DNA of 64,000 bases from Brenneria nigrifluens DSM 30175 = ATCC 13028 (GTDB taxonomy: Bacteria > Pseudomonadota > Gammaproteobacteria > Enterobacterales > Enterobacteriaceae), in contig NZ_CP034036.1 of assembly GCF_005484965.1 (NCBI RefSeq), forward strand, positions 3,410,001-3,474,000, given 5' to 3'. Numbering within the stretch: the stretch's first letter is position 1; every line of letters starts with the position of its first letter. Below, one piece after another: positions 7,325 through 15,728 of the stretch. The notes under the pieces were generated by a model that had not been told where the DNA came from, did no database searches, and was given only the letters and a program-made list of their open reading frames with translations. A program made the position numbers and the translations under genes.

Positions 7325-7894
7325 TTGCCGAGTCCACAAGAACACTATCTGGTTATCACAGCCGTGGGGGCCGACCGCTCAGGCATTGTTAACGCCATCA
7401 CCCGCCACGTCAGCAGCTGCGGCTGTAATATCGAAGATAGCCGTCTTGCCATGCTGGGCGAAGAATTTACCTTTATCATGCTGCTTTCCGGAAGCTGGAA
7501 CGCCATTGCGCAGATTGAGTCCACCCTGCCGCTGAAGGGGGCGGAGATGGAGTTGCTGATCGTGATGAAACGCACGGAATCGCAGGCGCGGCCGCCCATG
7601 CCGTCCACCGTTTGGGTCAAAGTGGATGTGGCGGATTCGCCGCACATCATCGAGCGCTTTACCGATTTATTTGACTCCCATCAGATGAACATTGCCGAAC
7701 TGGTCTCGAAGACCCGGCCCGCCGAGGGAGGGCAGCCGCCGCAGCTGTATATTCAAATCACCGCGCACAGTCCTGCCACGCTGTCCGGTTCAATAATTGA
7801 ACCAGCCTTTTATCAGCTATGTACAGAACTGCGCGCACAAGGCAGTATTAGCGTCGTGAACTATCCACAGCATGAAGAAAAAGACGGAGAGTAG
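7325..7894 (+). CDS. gcvR: Glycine cleavage system transcriptional repressor GcvR
   Basis: 189 residues from a TTG start (7325-7327), preceded by AGGAAG about ten bases upstream. This start gives LPSPQEHYLVITAVGADRSG, matching the E. coli N-terminus. An in-frame ATG at 7205 would add 40 residues encoded by the adjacent repeat and is rejected. Two ACT domains are visible (about residues 5-80 and 95-175), the second in VDVADSPHIIERFTDLF. GcvR binds GcvA and blocks activation of gcvTHP when glycine is low. It overlaps bcp closely (stop at 7892-7894, bcp ATG at 7897), so the two are co-transcribed as in E. coli. Confidence 0.95.
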   Translation: MPSPQEHYLVITAVGADRSGIVNAITRHVSSCGCNIEDSRLAMLGEEFTFIMLLSGSWNAIAQIESTLPLKGAEMELLIVMKRTESQARPPMPSTVWVKVDVADSPHIIERFTDLFDSHQMNIAELVSKTRPAEGGQPPQLYIQITAHSPATLSGSIIEPAFYQLCTELRAQGSISVVNYPQHEEKDGE

Positions 7895-7896
7895 TG

Positions 7897-8364
7897 ATGA
7901 ATACACTGAAAGCCGGTGATATCGCGCCGAAATTTAGCTTGCCCGACCAGGACGGCGAGCAGATAAATTTAACCGACTTCCAGGGACAGAAGGTGTTGGT
8001 CTATTTCTACCCCAAAGCCATGACGCCAGGCTGCACCGTTCAGGCCTGCGGCCTGCGCGATAATATGGACGATCTGAAGCAATATGGCGTTGAGGTTCTG
8101 GGGATCAGCACCGACAAACCGGAGAAACTGTCCCGCTTCGTCGAAAAAGAGTTATTGAATTTCACCCTGCTGTCCGACGAAGATCATCAGGTTTCACAAG
8201 CCTTCGGCGTCTGGGGCGAAAAAACCTTTATGGGCAAAACCTATGACGGCATTCATCGCATCAGCTTCCTGATTGATGAAAACGGCAAGGTGGAAAAGGT
8301 CTTTGACGATTTCAAAACCAGCAACCACCATGACATCGTGCTGGACTACCTGAAAACCGCCTGA
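7897..8364 (+). CDS. bcp: Thioredoxin-dependent thiol peroxidase (bacterioferritin comigratory protein)
   Basis: 155 residues starting MNTLKAGDIAPKFSLPDQDG; the GTG immediately before is probably not the start. It is an atypical two-cysteine peroxiredoxin that reduces hydroperoxides with thioredoxin. The peroxidatic cysteine is Cys46 in MTPGCTVQACGLRD and the resolving cysteine is Cys51, the close spacing typical of the PrxQ/Bcp class. The C-terminal half HRISFLIDENGKVEKVFDDFKTSNHHD matches E. coli closely. A strong stem-loop follows at 8387. Confidence 0.97.
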   Translation: MNTLKAGDIAPKFSLPDQDGEQINLTDFQGQKVLVYFYPKAMTPGCTVQACGLRDNMDDLKQYGVEVLGISTDKPEKLSRFVEKELLNFTLLSDEDHQVSQAFGVWGEKTFMGKTYDGIHRISFLIDENGKVEKVFDDFKTSNHHDIVLDYLKTA

Positions 8365-8386
8365 ACACTCCCGTTCCGGCGATATA

Positions 8387-8410
8387 CCGGCGCCTTGCAT
8401 AAGGCGCCGG
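8387..8410 (+). terminator. Intrinsic terminator after bcp
   Basis: Perfect 10-bp stem CCGGCGCCTT/AAGGCGCCGG with a GCAT tetraloop, 23 bases after the bcp stop, followed by TTCTGC. The short U run makes it moderate in strength. Confidence 0.75.
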
Positions 8411-8589
8411 TTCTGCAAACCAATCGATTTTCTTGATTCATTTATCGAAGAATGCACGCATTTATACATCGATTAGAATGAATTTAATCGATCGTCCATT
8501 TAAGATGATATCACCGACCCTGAATGATATCTGTTAAGCCCAAAAAACATGACAAGGCCCAACCAAGAGTAAGGTAGCTAACGCAGATT

Positions 8590-9681
8590 ATGAAAACGGT
8601 AACCAATAGCGACCACCTGAGCCACATCATAATTAGTGGTTATAAATCAATTGCTAGCTGTGATCTGCAAATGGGTTGTCTCAACGTGCTGATTGGGGCC
8701 AACGGTGCGGGTAAATCCAATTTCATCAGTTTTTTTCGCCTCATTGCAACCTTACTGGATCACCGTCTGCAAACGCTGGTCAGCAAAGCAGGAGGACCAG
8801 ACGTCCTATTGCATTTCGGTCGAAAAAAAACCGAAGCGTTAAAAGGTGAATTGTTCTTTGGCAATAACGGCTATAAGTTCACGCTAGAACCCACTAACGA
8901 TAATCGTATGATGTTTCAACGGGAAGCGCTCTGGTGGAACATGAGTGGTGATAAAGGCGTAAAATCAGGTCATTTTGAATCGCTGGCGGAAGAACATCGT
9001 TCAGGTATCAGGAAATATACGTTACCCGCCATGCGCCGCTGGCGCGTCTATCATTTCCATGACACCAGTGAAAGCGCCAGAGTAAAACAAATTCACCGCA
9101 TTAACGATAATGACTACCTGCGAGAGGACGGGGCTAACCTGGCCGCATTTTTATACCGTTTGCAAAAAAATCATGCCGACCATTATCAGCGTATCATTAA
9201 GACCATCCAAATGGCCGCTCCATTTTTTGGCGATTTCTATCTGCGCCCTACGCCGGATAACCCAGACAGCATCCAGTTGGAATGGGTTGAAAAAGAACAA
9301 GATGTCCCTTTCAAAGCCAGTGAGCTTTCCGATGGCACCTTGCGCTTCATTCTGCTAGCCACCGTCTTACTGCAACCCGAAGAATATATGCCCAGCGCCA
9401 TCATCATTGATGAACCTGAATTGGGTCTGCATCCTTATGCCATCAGCGTCCTGGCCGCGTTAATCAAAAGTGCCAGCAAACAGCATCAATTAATCGTTTC
9501 AACGCAGTCAGTGGAACTGGTTAATGAATTTGAAGCCGAAGATTTAATCGTTGTCGATAAGCATCATGGCGAATCGACATTTAAACGCCTGGAACAAGAT
9601 AGCCTGCATGAATGGCTTGAAGATTACAGTTTAGGCGAACTGTGGAAGAAAAACCTGCTTGGCGGGAGGCCGCAGCGATGA
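8590..9681 (+). CDS. ABC/SMC-type AAA ATPase (COG4637/AAA_21-like), possible defence ATPase
   Basis: 363 residues. Walker A GANGAGKSN at 36-44, an ABC-type signature in ELSDGTLRF near 245-253, Walker B AIIIDEPELGLHP at 270-282, a switch-like STQS near 304, and the C-terminal SLGELWKKNLLGGRP typical of this group of predicted ATPases. There is no membrane segment. The gene sits between bcp and bepA, where E. coli has unrelated genes, and its coding sequence is visibly richer in A+T than its neighbours, suggesting acquisition. It overlaps the next gene by four bases (ATGA). RecF/OLD-like ATPases paired with a small Toprim-like partner are common in anti-phage systems such as AbiL and PARIS; that role is inference. 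The start codon has only a weak ribosome binding site. Confidence 0.9.
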   Translation: MKTVTNSDHLSHIIISGYKSIASCDLQMGCLNVLIGANGAGKSNFISFFRLIATLLDHRLQTLVSKAGGPDVLLHFGRKKTEALKGELFFGNNGYKFTLEPTNDNRMMFQREALWWNMSGDKGVKSGHFESLAEEHRSGIRKYTLPAMRRWRVYHFHDTSESARVKQIHRINDNDYLREDGANLAAFLYRLQKNHADHYQRIIKTIQMAAPFFGDFYLRPTPDNPDSIQLEWVEKEQDVPFKASELSDGTLRFILLATVLLQPEEYMPSAIIIDEPELGLHPYAISVLAALIKSASKQHQLIVSTQSVELVNEFEAEDLIVVDKHHGESTFKRLEQDSLHEWLEDYSLGELWKKNLLGGRPQR

Positions 9682-10334
9682 CAAGGATAAACGTTTTTGT
9701 TGAAGGCCAAACGGAAGAAACCTTTGTACGCGATACGCTCGCACCTTACTTTATACGTCATGGACTTTATCTTAATCCAATTTTAGCGCAAACAAGTCGC
9801 GGCTATAAAGGCGGTATCGTCAGCTATGGGAAAGTCAAAAATCAGGTCATTCGCCTTTGCAAAACTGATAAAAAAGCCTGGGTAACCACGTTGATCGATT
9901 ACTATGGTTTACCAGTTGACTTTCCGGGTTTAGCTCACGGTAAACCGGCCAATAGTGATGTTCATAGGTGGATTTTAGAACTGGAACAGGCCTTTCAGGC
10001 GGACATTTCGCAACCTAACTTTATCGCCAATTTTTTACTGCATGAATTTGAAGCCCTGCTGTTTTGCGAACCTGACAAATTTGCCGATTGGCTGGCTGAC
10101 AAGCGCCCGATTGAGAAACTACAACAAATCAGGACGAAATTTCCCTCTCCGGAAGAGATTAACAACAGTCCCCATACGTCTCCTTCAAAACGAATTTTAT
10201 CCGTAGTGCCTGAATATCAAAAAACATTGCACGGCCCGCTGATTGCCGCAGATATTGGTTTAGACTCTATGCGTCGAGCCTGTCCCCATTTTGAGTACTG
10301 GTTAAATCGTCTGGAAGCGTTAAAAAATGCCTAG
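9678..10334 (+). CDS. DUF4276 family protein, Toprim-like partner of the upstream ATPase
   Basis: 218 residues from ATG at 9678, with GGGAGG just upstream and overlapping the ATPase stop; a GTG at 9642 would add 12 residues and is less likely. The N-terminus INVFVEGQTEETFV has the glutamate-in-VEG pattern of Toprim folds, followed by TLIDYYGLP (Asp74) and LHEFEALLF (residues 121-129). Together these are the conserved acidic positions of the family and suggest a metal-dependent nuclease-like site. That assignment is from pattern only. The coupling with the ATPase argues for a two-protein complex. Like the ATPase gene it is A+T rich compared with flanking core genes. Confidence 0.85.
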   Translation: MTRINVFVEGQTEETFVRDTLAPYFIRHGLYLNPILAQTSRGYKGGIVSYGKVKNQVIRLCKTDKKAWVTTLIDYYGLPVDFPGLAHGKPANSDVHRWILELEQAFQADISQPNFIANFLLHEFEALLFCEPDKFADWLADKRPIEKLQQIRTKFPSPEEINNSPHTSPSKRILSVVPEYQKTLHGPLIAADIGLDSMRRACPHFEYWLNRLEALKNA

Positions 10335-10482
10335 CGTAGGCTTCATCTCCGCTTTTCCACTCTGGAACCCGTAACGCGTTGCCCACGATTTTCCAGGATA
10401 AATATTTCTTTGTGCGTCATGGCTGGCTAAGATGGTTGGCAAAGCGCTGCAATATTGGCTGTTGATAAGGTTGCTTCTCATT

Positions 10483-11946
10483 ATGTCTAACCGGTTAAGA
10501 AAAACGGTCGTTTCCGTCCTGCTGGGGGCGATGCTGACCGGTAATATGCTTCCCGTTCAGGCCGAGATCCAGGATCGGCTGCCGGATATCGGCACCACTG
10601 CCGGCGGCACGCTGAGCATCAATCAGGAACTGGCGATGGGCGATTTTTATGTCCGTCAATTACGCGCTGGCGCCCCGTTGATTAACGATCCTCTTTTATC
10701 GAATTACATCAACCAATTAGGCAATCGGCTGGTCAAGCAGGCCGATTCGGTACGCACCCCTTTCCGCTTTTTCCTGATCCGCAACGATGATATCAACGCC
10801 TTCGCCTTTTTCGGCGGCAACGTGGTGATCCACTCGTCGCTCTTTCGCTATGCGGACAACGAAAGCGAGCTGGCTTCGGTATTGGCGCATGAAATTTCAC
10901 ACGTCACCCAGCGCCATCTGGCGCGCGCCATGGAGTCGCAGCAGCGCAGCGCGCCGCTGACCTGGGTCGGCGCCCTGGGTTCCATTCTGCTGGCGATGGC
11001 CAATCCGCAGTTGGGGATGGCGGCGCTGAGCGGAACCATGGCCGGGGCGCAACAGGGGATAATCACCTTTACCCAGGGCAACGAACAGGAAGCGGATCGC
11101 ATAGGCATTCAGGTGTTGCAGCGCGCCGGCTTCGACCCGCAGGCCATGCCGAACTTTCTGCAAAAGCTGGCCGAACAATCGCGCTACGCCTCGAAGCCGC
11201 CGGAAATCTTGCTCACCCACCCCTTGCCTGAAAGCCGCCTGTCCGATGCCCGCAACCGGGCGAATCAGATGAGATCCACGCCGGTGCAGTCATCCCAGGA
11301 TTTTCTGTTCGCCAAGGTGCGCACCTTCGGCATGTACGGTGCGGAAGGCAGGCCGCTCGACGATGACCTGCTGAAAGCCTGGGCGAAAGGCAACGTACGC
11401 GAGCAGTTGGCGGCCAAATACGGCGACGCCGTCCGTTTTTATCAGGCCAAGAAATACGACGAGGCGCGCAACGTGCTGCAACCGCTGCTGGACAACGCCC
11501 CGGACAACCCGTGGTTTCTGGATTTGATGACCGATATCGATCTGGGGCAAAACCGCGCCGCGCAAGCGATCGCCCGGCTGCAAAAAGCGCCGGGTATACA
11601 GACCAACCCGGTGCTGCAGCTCAATCTGGCGAATGCCTACGTCGAGGGGAAACAGCCCGCGGCGGCCAGCAAAATACTCTACCGCTACACCTACGCCCAC
11701 GCGGACGATCCCAACGGCTGGGATCTGCTGGCGCAGGCCGCCGCCGCCCAGGGTTCGCGCGCGGAGGAGTTATCCGCCCGCGCCGAAAGCCTGGCGCTGG
11801 CCGGACAGCTCGACCAGTCTATCCGCTTGCTGAGCAACGCCAGCTCGCAGGTGAAACTCGGCAGCCTGGAACAGGCGCGCTACGACGCGCGAATCGACCA
11901 GTTGCGCCAGTTGCAGCAACGTTTCCGTCAGTACCAAAAATCCTGA
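10483..11946 (+). CDS. bepA: Periplasmic beta-barrel assembly-enhancing protease BepA
   Basis: 487 residues from MSNRLRKTVVSVLLG, exactly the E. coli length; the longer frame from 10432 adds residues that would precede the signal peptide. The signal peptide is followed by an M48 metalloprotease domain with the zinc motif HEISH (AHEISHVTQRHLA) and the third ligand in NEQEADRIG. The C-terminal half is a TPR domain (NPWFLDLMTDIDLGQN, NPVLQLNLANAYVEG). BepA degrades or rescues stalled outer membrane proteins such as LptD at the BAM complex. perM, which normally precedes it, and arsC, which normally follows it, are absent here. Confidence 0.96.
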   Translation: MSNRLRKTVVSVLLGAMLTGNMLPVQAEIQDRLPDIGTTAGGTLSINQELAMGDFYVRQLRAGAPLINDPLLSNYINQLGNRLVKQADSVRTPFRFFLIRNDDINAFAFFGGNVVIHSSLFRYADNESELASVLAHEISHVTQRHLARAMESQQRSAPLTWVGALGSILLAMANPQLGMAALSGTMAGAQQGIITFTQGNEQEADRIGIQVLQRAGFDPQAMPNFLQKLAEQSRYASKPPEILLTHPLPESRLSDARNRANQMRSTPVQSSQDFLFAKVRTFGMYGAEGRPLDDDLLKAWAKGNVREQLAAKYGDAVRFYQAKKYDEARNVLQPLLDNAPDNPWFLDLMTDIDLGQNRAAQAIARLQKAPGIQTNPVLQLNLANAYVEGKQPAAASKILYRYTYAHADDPNGWDLLAQAAAAQGSRAEELSARAESLALAGQLDQSIRLLSNASSQVKLGSLEQARYDARIDQLRQLQQRFRQYQKS

Positions 11947-11988
11947 CGCTGCGGATGAATGCCCCCGCTATCGGCAGGCAAATCATAA

Positions 11989-12927
11989 TCAACCGATCCC
12001 TTCCTGTCCCGAACCGCACACCAGGGCGCAGGCCTTGATGCCGGGTTCCAGACGGACTTTTCCGGCACGCAGCGCCGCTGCCGCCGCTGCTCCGCTGAGG
12101 TCAGCGGCCAGACCGGTTTCAAACCACAACCAGCGAGCGGCCTCAAGCATTTCCTGATCCGAAACCAGTACGATCTCATCCACCGATTGCCGCACCACGT
12201 CAAAGATAGAGCGATCGGTACGGCCGCAAGCCATAGTGGCGACAGCCGTCGTAATCTCCGGCAGGGTAACGACCTGCCCAGCCTGCAAACTGGCGTACAA
12301 AGTCGGTGCCCCTTCCGGTTCAATACCGATAATACGCACTGAGGGTTTTAACGCCTTTAAGGCAGTCGCGATCCCTGATATCAACCCACCGCCGCCAATA
12401 GCCACCAGAATCACATCCAAATCCGGCAATTCGTTGAGTATTTCAAGTGCCAGAGTCCCCTGACCGGCCATTACCGCCGGATTGGCAAAAGGATGAAAAT
12501 AGGCGCATTGATGTTCGGCGGCAAATGCCAGCGCGCTTTTGTTGGCCTCGTCCCAGACGCTGCCCTCCACCTTTACCGTCGCCCCCCAGGCGGCGAGCTT
12601 GATTAATTTTTCTTCACTGGTGGTTCGGGGAACAAAAATAGTCGCCGGTACGCCGGCCATGGATGCAGCACGCGCCACCGCCAGGCCATGATTACCGCCG
12701 GATGCGGTAACAATACCGCGTTGTATTTCCGTATCAGGCGTCGTCAGTAAACAGTTGGTTGCCCCGCGAACCTTAAATGAACCTGTAGGTTGCAGACATT
12801 CAAGTTTAAGCCACAGTTCCGCCTCGGTGATTTTTTTCGATAAGCAAGTCGCTTGCAACAAAGGGGTTTGTCTGATGTATGGCGCAATACGTTCAGCCGC
12901 ATTTTTTATATCGGAAAGAGAAATCAT
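11989..12927 (-). CDS. PLP-dependent threonine/serine dehydratase-like protein
   Basis: 312-residue fold type II PLP enzyme. The PLP lysine is Lys52 in PTGSFKVRGA, the phosphate-binding glycine loop is AIGGGGLISG, and GGNHGLAVA follows the family. There is no C-terminal ACT domain, so it resembles catabolic TdcB or serine racemase-like enzymes rather than IlvA. Such enzymes deaminate alpha-amino-beta-hydroxy acids. Its upstream region carries the same palindrome (12944-12961) as the LacI-controlled sugar operon at 15648, which suggests its substrate belongs to that pathway, for instance a 2-amino-sugar acid. The substrate is inference. It is convergent with bepA. Confidence 0.88.
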   Translation of the reverse strand: MISLSDIKNAAERIAPYIRQTPLLQATCLSKKITEAELWLKLECLQPTGSFKVRGATNCLLTTPDTEIQRGIVTASGGNHGLAVARAASMAGVPATIFVPRTTSEEKLIKLAAWGATVKVEGSVWDEANKSALAFAAEHQCAYFHPFANPAVMAGQGTLALEILNELPDLDVILVAIGGGGLISGIATALKALKPSVRIIGIEPEGAPTLYASLQAGQVVTLPEITTAVATMACGRTDRSIFDVVRQSVDEIVLVSDQEMLEAARWLWFETGLAADLSGAAAAAALRAGKVRLEPGIKACALVCGSGQEGIG

Positions 12928-12943
12928 TCTGCACCCTTATGGT

Positions 12944-12961
12944 AAAGTAATCGATTACGTT
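12944..12961. promoter_or_regulatory. LacI-family operator upstream of the PLP dehydratase
   Basis: AAAGTAATCGATTACGTT: 9-base half-sites around a central CG, 8 of 9 pairs symmetric, 17 bases upstream of the dehydratase ATG. It shares the consensus AACGTAATCGATTACGTT with the site at 15648-15665 next to the lacI-type gene. Confidence 0.65.
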
Positions 12962-13110
12962 ATCTAATTTATGCATGGAATCAGAAGTGTTGACAAGCAC
13001 GATGCATATTCTTTTCAATGGTCGCAGCAGCGGCTCACGTCGTCCCGCATAGGGAAAATTTTCGCCAGCGTTAACTTTATTTTAATAATCAATAAGTCAG
13101 GATAAACGTA

Positions 13111-13563
13111 ATGAATGACATCCATTTTTATGATCCCCGCCACGGAGAATATTGTATATTCAGCAACTTACATCCCCGCCCCGTGGTATTTAACGGCGAA
13201 GAGTATGCCACGCCCGAACATGCCTATCAGGCGGCAAAAGCGCGGCATCCGGTCATGCGTCGTTGGTTGATGCAGGCGCCGACCCCGGAGATGGTGGCGA
13301 TTTGCGGCGATGCTTTGACCGAGCAGGAAACCGTTCCTGACTGGGCTGAACATCATATTTCGTTAATGGCCGCACTAGTACAGGCTAAATTTGATCAGTC
13401 GCCGGATTTTAAAGATCTGTTATTGTCCACCGGCGAACGTCGACTGGTGGAATGGTCGCCGGTGGATAATGAAATTGCCCGCTTTTGGGGCGAATATCGG
13501 GGTGAAGGCGATAACAGGCTGGGGCATATACTGATGTCGCTACGTACCGCCTATCGCCGCTAA
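13111..13563 (+). CDS. NADAR family protein (YbiA-like)
   Basis: 150 residues with the NADAR signatures FYDPRHGEYCIFSN, FNGEEYATPEHAYQAAKA and a C-terminal RFWGEYRGEGDNRLGHILMSLR. The family consists of N-glycosidases: some act on riboflavin-pathway intermediates, others remove ADP-ribose from guanine. The exact substrate here cannot be told. An AGGATAAACGTAATG-type start is visible. It lies between two members of the putative sugar regulon but on the opposite strand, with no sign of sharing their operator. Confidence 0.9.
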   Translation: MNDIHFYDPRHGEYCIFSNLHPRPVVFNGEEYATPEHAYQAAKARHPVMRRWLMQAPTPEMVAICGDALTEQETVPDWAEHHISLMAALVQAKFDQSPDFKDLLLSTGERRLVEWSPVDNEIARFWGEYRGEGDNRLGHILMSLRTAYRR

Positions 13564-13618
13564 TTGCCGTGAGTACTTCCACCATCGTTATTCACCGCTC
13601 TGCCCGGCTAATGCGTGT

Positions 13619-14473
13619 TTATGCCAAGCGGTATGTACGCGTGGCGTTTTCGCAATAAAATTGCCGAAGTTCATGCTCGCTGCTACCGCGTAATATCTCA
13701 TCCATAATACTGACCCAGCGGCCATAATCGATAGCCATATTCATCACAGGCCAGTCACTGGCGAACATGATTTTTTCAAAACCAAAATGCTCAATCACGT
13801 GGGTGATATAGGGCCGGATTTCATCCACCGTCCAGTTCTGGTGATGGGCTTCGGTCGCCACGCCGGTAATTTTGCACACCACATTCGGCAACGCCGCTAT
13901 CGCTTTGATTTCGCTCATCCAGGGTTCTTTCAGGCCCGTGGCAATACCTGGCTTGGCAATATGATCAAGGATAAAATTCACCTCTGGGCAGCGCCGCACC
14001 AGTTCGTTTGCGCTGGCCAATTGATCGTGGCGGATACACAGATCAAAACTCAGGTCAAAACGTGCCAGACGCCGGACGCCTTCAACAAAATCCGGGCGCA
14101 AACAATAATCCGCATCCCGGTGATACTGGATAAGACGACGGATGCCATGCACCGAGCTGACTGCCGACAGACGCTTCAGCTCCGCTTCCACAGCGGCCCC
14201 GTTTTCCACCGCCGCCGATGCCACCAGCGCCGCTATACGCGGTTCCGAACCAATTAGTTTTTCAACAAAACGGACCTCATCCAGCCGTTGTTCGTCTGCA
14301 ACGTCCACCTCGACAAACACCAGTTTCTCAACGTCGACGCCCCGGCTGGCACGGGTAAAATCATCAGGCAGATAACTTCCCTGAATAGCCGGCACAGCGG
14401 TAAGCCAGGGATAATTGAGTTGCTGTTGATCGTAAAAATGCACATGGGCATCAACCAGTGGAAAATTGGGCAT
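13619..14473 (-). CDS. Amidohydrolase-family lactonase (COG3618 type)
   Basis: 284 residues of the amidohydrolase-2 group that includes L-fuconolactone, L-rhamnonolactone and related lactonases. Metal-site motifs are DAHVHFYD at the N-terminus, FILDHIAKPG in the middle and MFASDWPVMN near residue 240. The ATG overlaps the stop of the LacI-type gene by one base (TAATG), so the regulator and this enzyme are translated from one transcript. With the SDR and sugar transporter downstream of the same divergent control region, the likely role is opening a sugar lactone after oxidation by the SDR. The sugar is unknown. Confidence 0.88.
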   Translation of the reverse strand: MPNFPLVDAHVHFYDQQQLNYPWLTAVPAIQGSYLPDDFTRASRGVDVEKLVFVEVDVADEQRLDEVRFVEKLIGSEPRIAALVASAAVENGAAVEAELKRLSAVSSVHGIRRLIQYHRDADYCLRPDFVEGVRRLARFDLSFDLCIRHDQLASANELVRRCPEVNFILDHIAKPGIATGLKEPWMSEIKAIAALPNVVCKITGVATEAHHQNWTVDEIRPYITHVIEHFGFEKIMFASDWPVMNMAIDYGRWVSIMDEILRGSSEHELRQFYCENATRTYRLA

Positions 14474-15525
14474 TATTTTTTCTCCGTCACAGAAGGTATT
14501 GATAGCGAAGGTGGAGATGCGCTGTCCCGAATAATAAATTCAGTGTTGAGTACGATCCTCTCCGGCGACAAGGGTTGTTCACTTAGCAATGCATTCAGTA
14601 AACGTTGGGCCGCAATGATACCCAGTTGATATATCGGTTGGCTGATGGCGGTAATGGCCGGTTTAAAAATCGGATACCATTCCATATCATCAAAGCCGAT
14701 TAGCGAAAAATCCTGCGGAATAGTGAATCCCTGCGCCAGAATTTCACTCAGCGCGCCGATGGTCATCAGATTGTTGGTGGCGAAAAAGGCAGTAATGGAG
14801 GGGTCCTGCCGGATAAGCGTTTTGATGGCATGGCGTCCACCCAAATAGGTGGAATCACTGGAAAAGATAAGATCCTCGCAAATCGCGATACCCTTGGCAT
14901 TTAACGCTTCCCGATATCCCTCAAGCCGCTCCTGATCGAACGAGGCCTGCTGTTTACCGGTGATGATGGCGATATTCCTGTGGCCGAGATTAATCAGATA
15001 ATCTACTGCTTTTTTGGCGGCCTGTTGGTTATCCACCACGACGGTATCAACCGGGACATCTTTGAGTTCAGTATCAACCAGTACGATATGCATACCCCGC
15101 GCCACGGCATCGAGGATATGGTCATTCTCACTGGCTGAACTGGACATAATCACCGCGTCGACCTGTTTTTCCATCATCAGTCGCAGCAGCCTTTTTTCTT
15201 CCGTAACGTCATTGTCGGTATTGGCCAATAACACGCTGAAACCCTCAGATTTCAGGGTATTTTCCACGCCCCGCGCCAGGCCGCCGAAAAAAGGGTTGGA
15301 AATATCGGCCAGAATCAGACCTACCGAAAAGGTTTTCTCCTTGCGCAGACTGGCCGCTACGGAATTGACCACATAGCCCAGGCGCCTGGCCGTATGCAAT
15401 ACACGCTCGGCGGTGGCTTCCGACGTCGCGCCTTTAACCCCCGCCAGCACTCGGGATACGGTAGCCGATGACACCTCTGCTTCCCTGGCGACATCCTGCA
15501 TGGTAATTTTCTTTTGCCCTTTCAA
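14473..15525 (-). CDS. LacI family transcriptional regulator
   Basis: 350 residues. The N-terminal helix-turn-helix ITMQDVAREAEVSSATVSRVL and hinge GYVVNSVAASLRKEKT are canonical. The rest is a periplasmic-binding-protein-like ligand domain starting at FSVGLILADISNPFFGGLARG and containing VDYLINLGHRNIAIITG and the LIGFDDMEWY motif. It is divergent from the sugar ABC operon across a region holding an 18-bp palindrome, its probable operator. The same palindrome precedes the PLP dehydratase gene 2.7 kb away, so it probably controls both. The ligand is likely the sugar or its oxidation product. Confidence 0.95.
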   Translation of the reverse strand: MKGQKKITMQDVAREAEVSSATVSRVLAGVKGATSEATAERVLHTARRLGYVVNSVAASLRKEKTFSVGLILADISNPFFGGLARGVENTLKSEGFSVLLANTDNDVTEEKRLLRLMMEKQVDAVIMSSSASENDHILDAVARGMHIVLVDTELKDVPVDTVVVDNQQAAKKAVDYLINLGHRNIAIITGKQQASFDQERLEGYREALNAKGIAICEDLIFSSDSTYLGGRHAIKTLIRQDPSITAFFATNNLMTIGALSEILAQGFTIPQDFSLIGFDDMEWYPIFKPAITAISQPIYQLGIIAAQRLLNALLSEQPLSPERIVLNTEFIIRDSASPPSLSIPSVTEKK

Positions 15526-15614
15526 TCAATGCCTCCTGTATGAATTAACGTCCCGGTGTGACAAACCTAAAATCAGGAAAACGAACGAACCCAATACATA
15601 AATTATAATAATGC

Positions 15615-15643
15615 TTGACAGTTCAATTTTTCGTCAGTAATTA
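15615..15643 (+). promoter_or_regulatory. Promoter of the sugar ABC transporter operon
   Basis: A perfect -35 TTGACA at 15615-15620 followed after 17 bases by TAATTA. The LacI-type palindrome starts five bases downstream, where bound repressor would block initiation. Confidence 0.6.
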
Positions 15644-15647
15644 TAGT

Positions 15648-15665
15648 AACGCAATCGATTACGTT
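15648..15665. promoter_or_regulatory. LacI-family operator between regulator and sugar ABC operon
   Basis: AACGCAATCGATTACGTT, symmetric at 8 of 9 pairs around a central CG. It is placed immediately downstream of a TTGACA promoter and upstream of both divergent genes, and is the same motif as at 12944-12961. Confidence 0.75.
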
Positions 15666-15728
15666 AATCGATGTTCTTAGCAGTGTTTCTTTCAGACTTT
15701 TTCACCCACCAGTACAGGGGGCCTGAAA

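Noticed and set aside
10335..10482. Possible sigma-E promoter for bepA
   Set aside because: A GGAAC element is present near 10364, but no acceptable -10 follows at the right distance.
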